DNA of 64,000 bases from Betaproteobacteria bacterium (lineage in GTDB: Bacteria; Pseudomonadota; Gammaproteobacteria; Burkholderiales; Rhodocyclaceae). The stretch spans positions 88,923 to 152,922 of the forward strand of contig WRMF01000003.1 of NCBI GenBank assembly GCA_009777245.1. The letters run 5' to 3'. Of the stretch, positions 52,861 through 62,505 are shown piece by piece (positions within the stretch are counted from its first letter, which is position 1; every line of letters begins with the position of its first letter). The translations under genes and the position numbers were made by a program. Under the pieces are notes generated by a model. It was not told the origin of the DNA. It did not search any database and saw only the letters and a program-made list of their open reading frames with translations.

Positions 52861-55800
52861 ATGACCCGAAGAACTCCCAAACCTCCGCTCATTGTAGACG
52901 CCCTGAAGCACGAGGGCGCGACGCGCAAGAACATTCCCACGGCTGAATTCCAGTCGCTCGTGCCTGATGCCGAGCAAAATCCCCGGCCTGTCGCCTATGA
53001 GCGCGCTGGCAATCGAGGTTTGGAAGAAGAAAAGGCCGCCCGCAACCGCGATCTTGATCCGCAGCTCGTCTGGCGGGGGAAATACAGTGACCAGCAGTTA
53101 GTGGATAGTGGTCAGCCGCTGATTGTCCAGGCTCCGCCGATTTACATTCAGGAGAAGGTGCATCCCAAGGTATTGATTGACGATTTGCGGCGGCAAACCG
53201 AGCAAACGCGGGAGAGCCAGCGCGAGGCGGCGGCGCGTGATAGCGGTCAGTTTACTGAACAGCCGGATTTGTTCGCCGACTTCAATGGTCTGCCCGGCGG
53301 TAACGAACGTACCGAGTTCTACCGGCACGAGGGGCGTTGGCAAAACCGCATGATTCTGGGCGATAGCCTGCAAGTGATGGCCAGCCTTGCCGAACGCGAA
53401 GGGCTGCGCGGCAAGGTGCAGTGCGTCTATTTTGATCCGCCGTATGGCATCAAATTCAACAGCAATTTCCAGTGGTCGACGACCAGCCGCGATGTGAAGG
53501 ACGGCAATGTTCAGCACATCACGCGCGAGCCGGAACAGGTGAAGGCGTTTCGGGATACCTGGCGCGATGGGATTCATAGCTATTTGAGCTATATCCGCGA
53601 CCGGCTGACGGTGGCGCGTGATTTGCTGGCCGAATCCGGCTCCATCTTTGTGCAGATTGGAGATGAAAATGTGCACCGAGTCAGGGTGGTGATGGATGAG
53701 GTGTTTGGGGAGGATAATTTTGTTAGTCAAATAACGGTTCGCAAAACAACAAGTGAAGGGAATACATTACTTGGTGCGACATGCGACTTCATTCTTTGGT
53801 TTGGCAAAAACAAAGATGCTACGAAAGCACGCCCTGCTTATGTCGGTCGTAGTGAGGACTCAGAAGATCGCTACACATCAGAGTATTTTGATGGCGCTCT
53901 TTACCGGCTTGACAACATAACAAGTTCCCGCCCTGCAGGAGATGGTGACGTAACCCAGTTTCGTTGGTTTGGTAAAGAGCATAGTCCTGGTAAAGGAACA
54001 TTCAAAACAAAAGAATCTGGACTAATTCGTTTAGGCAAGGCAGACAGATTTGTTGTTACAAAAAATGGAAAACTCAACTATCGTCGATTTCAAACCGATT
54101 TTGGATATGGCGCAATGGGAAACCTTTGGGCAGATATAAGCGGTGCTGTTCAAAGTAGGTCTGATCCAAAAATATATGTTGTGCAGACATCAACAAGCAT
54201 TATTAGTAGATGTCTTTTACTAGCCACCGACCCCGGCGACCTCGTCCTCGACCCCACCTGCGGCTCCGGCACGACCGCCTACGTTGCCGAACAATGGGGC
54301 CGCCGCTGGATCACGATAGACACCTCGCGCGTCGCCCTGGCGTTGGCTCGCGCCCGCATCATGGGCGCGCGTTATTCTTACTACCTGCTCGCCGACAGCC
54401 TTGATGGCCAACTGAAAGAAGCCGAAATCACGCGCAAAGCGCCGTCCTCCGCGCCCGTGCATGGCGATGTGCGCCAAGGTTTCGTTTATGAGCGCGTGCC
54501 GCACATCACCCTAAAATCCATCGCCAATAACGCCGAGATTGATGTGATTTGGGAAAAGTGGCAGGAAAAACTGGAGCCGCTGCGCGAACAATTGAATGCG
54601 GAGTTGGGACGCGCACCCCTCTCCCCAACCCCTCTCCCGCAAGGGGAGAGGGGCTTGGATACTGGAGAGCAGGAGCAAGGGGAGAGAGGCTTGGATACTT
54701 GGAGAGCAGGAGCAGTCAATGGCGACCATGCCGCCGACACTCCCCCTCTCTCGCAAGGGGAGAAGGGCTTGAATGCGGGAGAGCAGGAGCAAGGGGAGAG
54801 AGGCTTGGATACTGGAGAGCAGGAGCAGTCAATGGCGACCATGCCGCCGACACTCCCTCTCTCCCCAACCCCTATTTCGCAAGAGGAGAGGGGCTTGAAT
54901 GCGGGAGAGCAGGGGCAGTCAATGGCGACCATGCCGCCGCCACTCCCCTCTCCCCTTGCGGGAGAGGAGGCGGGAGTCAAGGCGTCACAATATGGGCAAT
55001 CTCCAGTACTCCCCTCTCCCCTTGCGGGAGAGGGGGCGGGGGTGAGGGGGCAAGCATTGCAGGAATGGCAAATCCCGCGCGAAAAACCGGACAACTGGCC
55101 GCCAGCTACTCAACCGCTAATCACTGCCTTCTGGCGCGATAGAATCGCCCGCCAGAAAGAAATAGACGCCTCCATCGCCGCCAAAGCCGAATATGAATAC
55201 CTCTATGACAAGCCCTATCCCGACAACAAAAAAGTGCGGGTCGCAGGCCCCTTCACGGTGGAAAGCCTCTCGCCCCATCGTGTGCTGACCGTGGGCGCGG
55301 ACGACGAACTGATTGACCAAGCGGTTGGCGGTCGGGTTTTAGTATCTGGTAAAAGCCAACCGCTATCCCACTCTTCAATGAATTTTGCCCAGATCATTCT
55401 GGAAAACTTGAAGACCGCAGGCGTGCAGCAAGCGCACAAGGAGGACAAAATCATCTTCACCTCGCTCACCCCTTGGCCTGGTAGCCTCGTCTGCGCCGAG
55501 GGGCGCTACATAGAACAATCCCCCTCTCCCCAACCCCTCCCCCACGAGGGGGGAGGGGCTGTTTCTCCCTCTCCCCTTGCGGGAGAGGGCAGGCATTGTC
55601 ACGAAGCAGGCGACCATGCGCGTTCTCCCTCTCCCCTTGCGGGAGAGGGTCGGGGAGAGGGGGCAACGCGCGAAAAACGCGCCGCCATTTTCATCGGCTC
55701 CGAATTCGGCACCGTCTCCCGCCTCGATCTGGTGACCGCAGCGCGCGAAGCTGGCGATGGCGGCTTTGACGTGCTAATCGCCTGCGCCTTCAACTACGAC

Positions 55801-56289
55801 GCCCACTCCGGCGAATTCGACAAACTGGGACGCATCCCCGTCTTGAAGGCCCGCATGAACGCCGACCTGCACATGGCCGACGACCTGAAAAACACCGGCA
55901 AGGGCAACCTGTTCGTCATCTTCGGCGAGCCGGACATCACCATCCTCGACGCGCCGGACGGGCAGATTCAGGTAAAGGTCAACGGCGTAGACGTCTTCCA
56001 CCCCAACAGCGGCGAAGTGCGCAGCGACGGCGCGGATGGCATCGCCTGCTGGTTCATAGATACCGACTACAACGAAGAGAGCTTCTTCGTCCGCCACGCC
56101 TACTTCCTGGGCGCGAACGACCCCTACAAATCCTTGAAGACCACGCTGAAGGCCGAAATTGATCCTGACGCCTGGGCTACACTCAACAGCGACACCTCCC
56201 GCCCCTTCGACAAACCAAAATCCGGTAGAATAGCGGTAAAGGTCATCAACCACTTGGGTGATGAGGTGATGAAGGTGTATAAGATTTAA
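52861..56289 (+). CDS. Type III-like adenine-specific DNA methyltransferase (Mod)
   Basis: CVYFDPPYGIKFNSNFQWSTTSRDV; LVLDPTCGSGTTAYVAEQWGRRWITID. Confidence 0.9.
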   Translation: MTRRTPKPPLIVDALKHEGATRKNIPTAEFQSLVPDAEQNPRPVAYERAGNRGLEEEKAARNRDLDPQLVWRGKYSDQQLVDSGQPLIVQAPPIYIQEKVHPKVLIDDLRRQTEQTRESQREAAARDSGQFTEQPDLFADFNGLPGGNERTEFYRHEGRWQNRMILGDSLQVMASLAEREGLRGKVQCVYFDPPYGIKFNSNFQWSTTSRDVKDGNVQHITREPEQVKAFRDTWRDGIHSYLSYIRDRLTVARDLLAESGSIFVQIGDENVHRVRVVMDEVFGEDNFVSQITVRKTTSEGNTLLGATCDFILWFGKNKDATKARPAYVGRSEDSEDRYTSEYFDGALYRLDNITSSRPAGDGDVTQFRWFGKEHSPGKGTFKTKESGLIRLGKADRFVVTKNGKLNYRRFQTDFGYGAMGNLWADISGAVQSRSDPKIYVVQTSTSIISRCLLLATDPGDLVLDPTCGSGTTAYVAEQWGRRWITIDTSRVALALARARIMGARYSYYLLADSLDGQLKEAEITRKAPSSAPVHGDVRQGFVYERVPHITLKSIANNAEIDVIWEKWQEKLEPLREQLNAELGRAPLSPTPLPQGERGLDTGEQEQGERGLDTWRAGAVNGDHAADTPPLSQGEKGLNAGEQEQGERGLDTGEQEQSMATMPPTLPLSPTPISQEERGLNAGEQGQSMATMPPPLPSPLAGEEAGVKASQYGQSPVLPSPLAGEGAGVRGQALQEWQIPREKPDNWPPATQPLITAFWRDRIARQKEIDASIAAKAEYEYLYDKPYPDNKKVRVAGPFTVESLSPHRVLTVGADDELIDQAVGGRVLVSGKSQPLSHSSMNFAQIILENLKTAGVQQAHKEDKIIFTSLTPWPGSLVCAEGRYIEQSPSPQPLPHEGGGAVSPSPLAGEGRHCHEAGDHARSPSPLAGEGRGEGATREKRAAIFIGSEFGTVSRLDLVTAAREAGDGGFDVLIACAFNYDAHSGEFDKLGRIPVLKARMNADLHMADDLKNTGKGNLFVIFGEPDITILDAPDGQIQVKVNGVDVFHPNSGEVRSDGADGIACWFIDTDYNEESFFVRHAYFLGANDPYKSLKTTLKAEIDPDAWATLNSDTSRPFDKPKSGRIAVKVINHLGDEVMKVYKI
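54605..55060. repeat. In-frame palindromic repeat insertion in mod
   Basis: Repeated CCCCTCTCCCC..GGGGAGAGGGGCTTGGATAC units inside the ORF. Confidence 0.85.
55515..55670. repeat. Second in-frame palindromic repeat insertion in mod
   Basis: CCCTCTCCCCTTGCGGGAGAGGG x2 plus a related copy. Confidence 0.85.
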
Positions 56290-56309
56290 GAGCAGAAAGG
56301 TAGACATTT

Positions 56310-58475
56310 ATGATCAATAGTCTGGCAGACATTCGTATCCTTTCTGCGCGTACGGAGATATTACCGTTCATAGAAGATGCTATTGTCACCGCTGATGGAC
56401 ATAAAGACGCTCTAGGTTTCTTTCCTGCCAAAGCTTTTCAGGAGTACGCGCACCGAGAGAGCGTGCTGATAGCAGTTGATGTTTCTGAGGCAGACACTAA
56501 ATATGCCGGACACTTACTCTTTGATTGCCGATTTCCCAAAGCTCATGTTCTGCAAATGCTGGCAAGCCCGGCATATCGACGCATAGGTATTGCAAAAAAA
56601 CTGTTGAACCGACTCAAGGAGATACTTACTCGACAAAATTTCATCTCTATTCATGCGCGAGTAGCGGAGGATCTTTGGGACGCCAACCAGTTTTGGGGAA
56701 ACCAAGGTTTCTACATCCAGACTGTGGCAAAGGGTGGGGTTACTCGTAGCCGAACTATTCTTGTGCGAAGCCATGAACTCGCAACACCACAACTCTTTCT
56801 TGGTAGTGGCATGGATTTGTCGAACCCTTTGTGCCTGAACTTTCAACCTCCGGAAGCCCGCCCTTTATTCCTACTGGATCTCAATGTCTTATTCGATCTA
56901 GGGCCACGCCGTACTCGCAATGAGGAGGCAATAAATCTTTTCAAGGCGGAGCGGTCTGGTTTGTGTAGTTTAGCGATCAGTACTGAACTTTTGGAAGAGC
57001 TAAAGCGCACATCAACTACTAATGGACGCACTGATCCTATGCTGGATTTCGCAAGAGTATTACCGGCGTTCGCGTTGGCTTGTGACGAGGTCTCAAAACC
57101 CTTACTTGACGGCCTTGCCTCATTGATTTTTCCCGATCGTCTTGTTACAGGAACTCTTACTCATAATGACAAATCTGACTTACGTCACTTGGCGACAGTT
57201 ATACAACACCAGCTCTCTGGATTGGTTACAAGCGACGATGCAATCTTGAATGCTGCAACAGCAATTGCACAGAATTATGGAGCGCAAGTATTGTCACTCT
57301 TGGCATTCCGATCATCTCAGAATGTCCGCTCTGATGAGGAATTGTTCGAGATGGCAACAAGACAAACTCTCACTTTAAATGTAATTAAAGATGCCGACAT
57401 TGACGTAGCCCGCAGACTACTGAGCCAGAGATCGATAACTGCTTCTGCAATTGCAAACGAGTGGGCACTTAGTGCTTCTGATGGTGGTGCAATGCTACGT
57501 TATGGTGCTTGGATAGATCAGCAGCTAGTTGGCTATATAACCTGGCCGACTTGGGCGCAGTCTGGAGCAATAATCGCGAGAGTTGTTGTCGATGAGTCCT
57601 TTCCTCAATCTCGTACCGTTGCTGCAGTAATGCTCCGAAAGCTCTTGGAGCAAGGATCATCTAAGGTCTTACAGGCTTCCATTGAATTGCTTCCAGGCCA
57701 ATCTAGTCTCCGAGAGGTTGCATGGAGTTTGGGATTTTGCGGGGCTGCTCAAAACTCAAGGCTCTTCAAGATTGTTTTTCGGCGAATTGTTACCCCTTCA
57801 ACTTGGGCGCTGCGTCGTAATGAATTATTAGAAGCAACTTGCATTAAGCTCCCAGAGCAACCTCCTTTCTTTCGATCAGTGGATCAGCACATCATGCTTA
57901 CGACGCCAGATGGCAATCGTTCTTACGTATCAATAGAGAGTCTGGAAACTTTGTTGGCGCCAGCAATCTTTTGTCTACCAAGACGCGCAGCCGTTATAAC
58001 CCCTATATGGCGCGACTTCGCCAATCCCCTGTTAGGTCATTCCTCGCAAGGATCATTGTTACCATATTCAAAAGTAGCCTCACATTCCGAGCGACATTAC
58101 TTCAGCGATCCAAAGACATTAAAATATTTCCAACGCGGCACGATCATCTTTTTCTATGAATCCGGCAAGCGCGGAGGAGCTGCCGCTGTTGTCGCAGTCG
58201 CTCGCGTTCGGCGCAGTTATTGCAAGACAGTAGATGAAATTGATTCTCTTGATCTTGATCCATCTGTTCTGGATGTGAGTACCCTTCAAAGCATTGGAGC
58301 TTCAAAGCGCAAAACTATCACTACCTTCGATAATGTAATAACTCTTTTTGCGCCAGTTCCAATGCGTGAGCTACAGAAAATGGGTTGCGGCAGCCCCAAT
58401 AGCTTGATTTCTACTCGACCAATCACTGATGAGCAAATGACAGCAATTATTGATGCAGGGTTTCCACATGGATGA
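56310..58475 (+). CDS. Multi-domain GNAT - PIN - GNAT-like - PUA/ASCH-like protein
   Basis: SPAYRRIGIAKKLLNRL (GNAT); FLLDLNVLFDLGPRR..VTSDDAILNAA (PIN); second GNAT-like block; C-terminal beta-rich GTIIFFYESGKRGGAAAVVAVARV. Confidence 0.65.
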   Translation: MINSLADIRILSARTEILPFIEDAIVTADGHKDALGFFPAKAFQEYAHRESVLIAVDVSEADTKYAGHLLFDCRFPKAHVLQMLASPAYRRIGIAKKLLNRLKEILTRQNFISIHARVAEDLWDANQFWGNQGFYIQTVAKGGVTRSRTILVRSHELATPQLFLGSGMDLSNPLCLNFQPPEARPLFLLDLNVLFDLGPRRTRNEEAINLFKAERSGLCSLAISTELLEELKRTSTTNGRTDPMLDFARVLPAFALACDEVSKPLLDGLASLIFPDRLVTGTLTHNDKSDLRHLATVIQHQLSGLVTSDDAILNAATAIAQNYGAQVLSLLAFRSSQNVRSDEELFEMATRQTLTLNVIKDADIDVARRLLSQRSITASAIANEWALSASDGGAMLRYGAWIDQQLVGYITWPTWAQSGAIIARVVVDESFPQSRTVAAVMLRKLLEQGSSKVLQASIELLPGQSSLREVAWSLGFCGAAQNSRLFKIVFRRIVTPSTWALRRNELLEATCIKLPEQPPFFRSVDQHIMLTTPDGNRSYVSIESLETLLAPAIFCLPRRAAVITPIWRDFANPLLGHSSQGSLLPYSKVASHSERHYFSDPKTLKYFQRGTIIFFYESGKRGGAAAVVAVARVRRSYCKTVDEIDSLDLDPSVLDVSTLQSIGASKRKTITTFDNVITLFAPVPMRELQKMGCGSPNSLISTRPITDEQMTAIIDAGFPHG

Positions 58476-58992
58476 AGTCAGGAACATTCTAATTTCATTA
58501 GAGCAGGTTCATGCAGAAAACATTCTTTCTGGCAAGAAGCACATAGAGCTGCGTAGACGCTCTATGTCTGTTGAGCCGGGTACTGTAGTCTGGATATACG
58601 TTAAAAAACCTCTGGGCGCAGTAGTGGGATATGCTCGTGTTGTCGACAGTCACACACTTTCGCCTTTAATGCTGTGGGAAAAATTCTCAAGAGTATCCGG
58701 GCTATCGCGACAAGATTTTTTTGCATACTTTGATGGAGTATCGAAAGGCTTCGCTCTTTCCTTGGCCGCAGCAGAAAGACTGCATAAACCAGTAAGTTTG
58801 GAATCCTTGCGGAGAAGTGGCAATAGGTTCCATCCACCCCAATTCTTTATGCGTCTACCTTCGGAAGATTGCGTTCTTAAGCTGCTGCACAGTACCGTGC
58901 AATCCAAACCTGATAACGAACATAAAGTAACAGGTAATCATGAACCGCACACAGCCAACACCCTCCAGCAGTCTGCCAAGGCTACCGGCTGA
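58468..58992 (+). CDS. ASCH-domain protein
   Basis: ILISLEQVHAENILSGKKHIELRRRSMSVEPGTVVWIYVKKPLGAVVGYARV. Confidence 0.75.
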   Translation: MDEVRNILISLEQVHAENILSGKKHIELRRRSMSVEPGTVVWIYVKKPLGAVVGYARVVDSHTLSPLMLWEKFSRVSGLSRQDFFAYFDGVSKGFALSLAAAERLHKPVSLESLRRSGNRFHPPQFFMRLPSEDCVLKLLHSTVQSKPDNEHKVTGNHEPHTANTLQQSAKATG

Positions 58993-59038
58993 TGAGCTGG
59001 GCAAAATTTGGGCATTGCCGCCGCAAAAGCCGCAACCC

Positions 59039-59923
59039 CTACTCAATATTCTGCGCCTGTTCCCGAATTTGCTCGATCAGCAGTTTTAATTCCGTTGCGG
59101 CCTGGTTGATGTTGGTGGAAACGGCCTTGGATGCCAGGGTGTTGGCTTCCCGATTCAATTCCTGGGTCAGAAAATCCAGACGTTTGCCCACCGTGCCGCC
59201 TGTCCTGCCGATGTGTTCAAGTTCATCAAGGTGGGTTATGAGGCGGGAAATCTCTTCCGCTACGTCGCCCTTGGCGGCGAGTAACACGGCCTCGTTTGCC
59301 AGCCTGTTTTCAAGGGATTCATCAATGCCGCCGGGTACGATCGCGCTCACGCGCTGGCGTAAATTCGCCAGAAATTCCGCCTCGGCGACAGGAAGCATGG
59401 GCATGATCCGCTCTATGGTCTCCCGCATTTTCATGCCCCGCTCCAGAATCATCCGCATCAGCTTTTCCCCCTCGCGCGATCGGGAAGCGAGCAATTCATC
59501 CAATGCCTGATCCGCCAGGAGAAGCGCCTCGCCTTGCAGCGCCGTATTATCCATACCGGCATCCCCGTCCGTGCTCCATACGCCGGGAAATTGAAGCGCC
59601 TCGGCGACCGAAAAAGGTTTGGCATCCGGCAAAACCGCGCGGACACGACCTTCCAACTCGCCAAGCTCATGCAGGGCGGCTTCATTCAGGACGCCTTTTT
59701 TCCCGCCGCCCGCGCGGCTTAAATAAAGACGGCAATCCACCTTGCCGCGCCGGACGCAGGCGGCGATTTTCCCCCGCAACGCCGATTCCAACGCTTGCAG
59801 CGAATCGCTGATGCGAAAGCCGACATCCAGAAAGCGGCTGTTTACGCTCTTTAGTTCCAGATGCAGGCTGCCGCCCTCCGTCTCACGGACAGAGGCGGCA
59901 TAGCCGGTCATGCTGTAAATCAT
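59039..59923 (-). CDS. yicC: YicC family endoribonuclease
   Basis: MIYSMTGYAASVRETEGGSLHLELKSVNSRFLDVGFR. Confidence 0.94.
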   Translation of the reverse strand: MIYSMTGYAASVRETEGGSLHLELKSVNSRFLDVGFRISDSLQALESALRGKIAACVRRGKVDCRLYLSRAGGGKKGVLNEAALHELGELEGRVRAVLPDAKPFSVAEALQFPGVWSTDGDAGMDNTALQGEALLLADQALDELLASRSREGEKLMRMILERGMKMRETIERIMPMLPVAEAEFLANLRQRVSAIVPGGIDESLENRLANEAVLLAAKGDVAEEISRLITHLDELEHIGRTGGTVGKRLDFLTQELNREANTLASKAVSTNINQAATELKLLIEQIREQAQNIE

Positions 59924-59924
59924 G

Positions 59925-60689
59925 CTACTTCTGAAGCTGATTCATTTTTGCTTCGATCTGGGCGGTGGGCAACGCGCCCGGCACTCGCTCGCCATTGGCG
60001 AAGAACAAGGTCGGCGTTCCGCTGATCTGGTATGTGCGCCCGAGTTCCATATTGCGTTCAATCGCGCTGGTGTCGCAATCCCCCGCGCCCGCGGGCATAC
60101 TGTTGTTTACCATATAGTCATTCCATGCCTTGCCGCGATCGGGAGCGCACCAGATTTGACGCGACTTGTTCATGGAGTCTTCCGATAACACCGGCATCAT
60201 GAAAACATAGTGGGTGATATTGTCGAGCTGCAACAGTTCTTGCGCCAGACGCTTGCAATAACCGCAATTCGGGTCTTCAAAGGTTGCCAGAAGACGTTTG
60301 CCGTCGCCGCGCACCTGCTTGATCGCCTGATCAAGCGGCAAATCGGAGAATTTCAAGGGCGGCAAACTGGCAAACTGGGCGGCGCTCAATTCCGCCATGC
60401 GCTCGGCGGTTACGCTGCGCATGGTTTTGGCGTCAATCAGGTTGCCGGCCAGAATGGCGCTTACCTTTTCATCCACATAGATAATTTCTTCCCCATTGAG
60501 AGCCACTTCGTAGAGGCCAAGATAGCCCGTGCGTTTAACGCTCGTGATCGTGAAGTTCCTGCCGTCGGTGTTCAGGGTCTTTTCAACGGCTGCGCGGACT
60601 TTTTTCTCCTGCGCGCTTTCCTGAGCGCAGGCGGGAAGCCCCATGAAGAAAAACAGGGCGGCAAGGAAAGGAAGGATTTTGCGTGACAT
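59925..60689 (-). CDS. dsbC: Thiol:disulfide interchange protein DsbC
   Basis: TFEDPNCGYCKRLAQELLQL; signal peptide; DsbC dimerisation region. Confidence 0.92.
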   Translation of the reverse strand: MSRKILPFLAALFFFMGLPACAQESAQEKKVRAAVEKTLNTDGRNFTITSVKRTGYLGLYEVALNGEEIIYVDEKVSAILAGNLIDAKTMRSVTAERMAELSAAQFASLPPLKFSDLPLDQAIKQVRGDGKRLLATFEDPNCGYCKRLAQELLQLDNITHYVFMMPVLSEDSMNKSRQIWCAPDRGKAWNDYMVNNSMPAGAGDCDTSAIERNMELGRTYQISGTPTLFFANGERVPGALPTAQIEAKMNQLQK

Positions 60690-60784
60690 GGCGGTTCTCT
60701 GAAAAGGAAAAAGCTAACATTATAACTCCCGTCATGCGGTTCTTCGCCGCTATTCTGCTAAGATACGCATTTTTGCTCATTATC

Positions 60785-61378
60785 ATGTTTTCAGGAATCG
60801 TCGCGGCCATAGGCCGCATCACCCTCATTACTCCGCGCGAGGTTGGAGCGCGTCTGACCGTGGAGCCGGGCGCGCTGGATATTTCCGGGGTATCCCTGGG
60901 AGATTCAATCGCCCATGCCGGAGTGTGTCTGACCGTGGTGGAAAAAGGAAGCGGTTATTACTGCGTCGACGTGTCGCCGGAGACTTTCTCCTGCACCGTC
61001 GGTCTGGAGAAGCCTGGAGAAGTCAATCTGGAGAAGGCGCTATGTCTTGGCGATCCGGTGGGCGGACATCTGGTTTCCGGGCATGTGGATGGCGTAGGCG
61101 AGGTGCTGCGCTTTACGCCGATAGGCGACAATCGCGAGCTTGCAATCCGCGCCCCGCATGAAATTTCCCACTATATCGCCCGCAAAGGCTCGGTTACGGT
61201 AGATGGTTGCAGTCTGACCACCAATACGGTGGCAGGCGACGATTTCACCATCAACCTGATTCCGCATACGCTTCAAGTGACTACCCTGGGGCGCTTGCAA
61301 CCCGGCGACAAGGTTAATCTGGAAATAGACCTGATAGCCCGCTACGCCGAGCGGATGCTGGCCGGAGATCGCTCATGA
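60785..61378 (+). CDS. ribE: Riboflavin synthase alpha subunit
   Basis: MFSGIVAAIGRITLI...GVCLTVVEKGSGYYCVDVSPET. Confidence 0.94.
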   Translation: MFSGIVAAIGRITLITPREVGARLTVEPGALDISGVSLGDSIAHAGVCLTVVEKGSGYYCVDVSPETFSCTVGLEKPGEVNLEKALCLGDPVGGHLVSGHVDGVGEVLRFTPIGDNRELAIRAPHEISHYIARKGSVTVDGCSLTTNTVAGDDFTINLIPHTLQVTTLGRLQPGDKVNLEIDLIARYAERMLAGDRS

Positions 61379-62505
61379 CCGCGCCCAATGCCGATAACAT
61401 TGTCAGCATCGCCCCGACCGAGGAGATAATCGCTGAGATTCGCGCCGGACGGATGGTGGTTCTGGTCGACGAGGAAGATCGGGAAAATGAGGGCGATGTG
61501 GTGATCGCGGCGGAGCATGTCACCCCGGAAGCCATCAATTTCATGGTGACGCATTGTCGGGGTCTGGTGTGTCTCACCATTACCGAAGATCGGGCGCGGC
61601 AACTGGGATTGAACCAGATGACGCACAACAATAAAACCCCGCACGGCACAGCCTTTACCGTTTCCATCGAAGCGGCGAGCGGGGTGACTACCGGCATTTC
61701 CGCCTTTGACCGCGCCCGCACCGTAGAGGCGGCGATTGCGGCAAACGCCTGTCCCGAGGACATCGTGCAGCCCGGACATGTTTTTCCCATTACCGCGCGT
61801 CCCGGCGGAGTTCTGATGCGCGCCGGCCATACGGAAGCTGGCTGCGATCTTGCCCAACTCGCGGGGCTGGAGCCTGCCGCCGTGATTTGCGAAATTCTGA
61901 ATGAAGACGGCAGCATGGCGCGCTTGCCCGATCTTCTGGAGTTTGCCGGGCGGCACGGCTTCAAGGTGGGGACAATCGCCGATTTGATCCATCATCGCGC
62001 CGCTTTCGAGACCCTTATCGAGCGCGTGGCCTCCCGCCCGATCCAGACGGCGCACGGGGAATTCATGCTGCATGTTTACCATGAGCGCATTTTCGGCACT
62101 GCCAATCTGGCTCTTGTCAAAGGCGAAATTCCCATAGGCGAGGAAACTCTGGTGCGGGTGCACGAACCCTTGTCGGCGCTGGATGTTTTTGGTCTTGGCA
62201 GACGCGCCTATTCCATTGATGAAGCCCTGGCCGCTATCGCAAGGAACGGACATGGCGTTATCGTGCTCATGCACAGATCGGAGAGCGGCGAGGAAATTCT
62301 TAAACGCTTTCTTCCGTCAGCCGACAAGGCGCTACGGAGCGCCCGCTGGGATCCGCGCATTCACGGAATCGGCGCGCAGATTCTCCGCGATTTGGGCGTC
62401 AGCAAAATGCGCGTACTTGCCAATCCGCGCAAACTGCCTTCCATGACAGGTTTTTCTCTGGAAGTCGTGGGCTTTATTCCGCCGGATCATGCGCCAGGAG
62501 AATGA
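61375..62505 (+). CDS. ribB: 3,4-dihydroxy-2-butanone-4-phosphate synthase with degenerate RibA-like domain (RibBX type)
   Basis: [27 protein letters not shown]-terminal RibA-like domain lacks Zn cysteines. Confidence 0.92.
   Translation: MTAPNADNIVSIAPTEEIIAEIRAGRMVVLVDEEDRENEGDVVIAAEHVTPEAINFMVTHCRGLVCLTITEDRARQLGLNQMTHNNKTPHGTAFTVSIEAASGVTTGISAFDRARTVEAAIAANACPEDIVQPGHVFPITARPGGVLMRAGHTEAGCDLAQLAGLEPAAVICEILNEDGSMARLPDLLEFAGRHGFKVGTIADLIHHRAAFETLIERVASRPIQTAHGEFMLHVYHERIFGTANLALVKGEIPIGEETLVRVHEPLSALDVFGLGRRAYSIDEALAAIARNGHGVIVLMHRSESGEEILKRFLPSADKALRSARWDPRIHGIGAQILRDLGVSKMRVLANPRKLPSMTGFSLEVVGFIPPDHAPGE

Noticed and set aside
51353-52977. Several long overlapping ORFs on both strands (51353-51913 -, 51376-51885 -, 51408-52133 +, 51971-52837 -, 52149-52946 +, 52315-52977 -)
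   Set aside because: They are created by stop-free repeat units whose period is a multiple of 3. Only the 51395-52858 frame contains a recognisable domain and fits between fic and mod.
53098-53730. Antisense ORF in mod
   Set aside because: Mirror of conserved methyltransferase motifs; no independent support.
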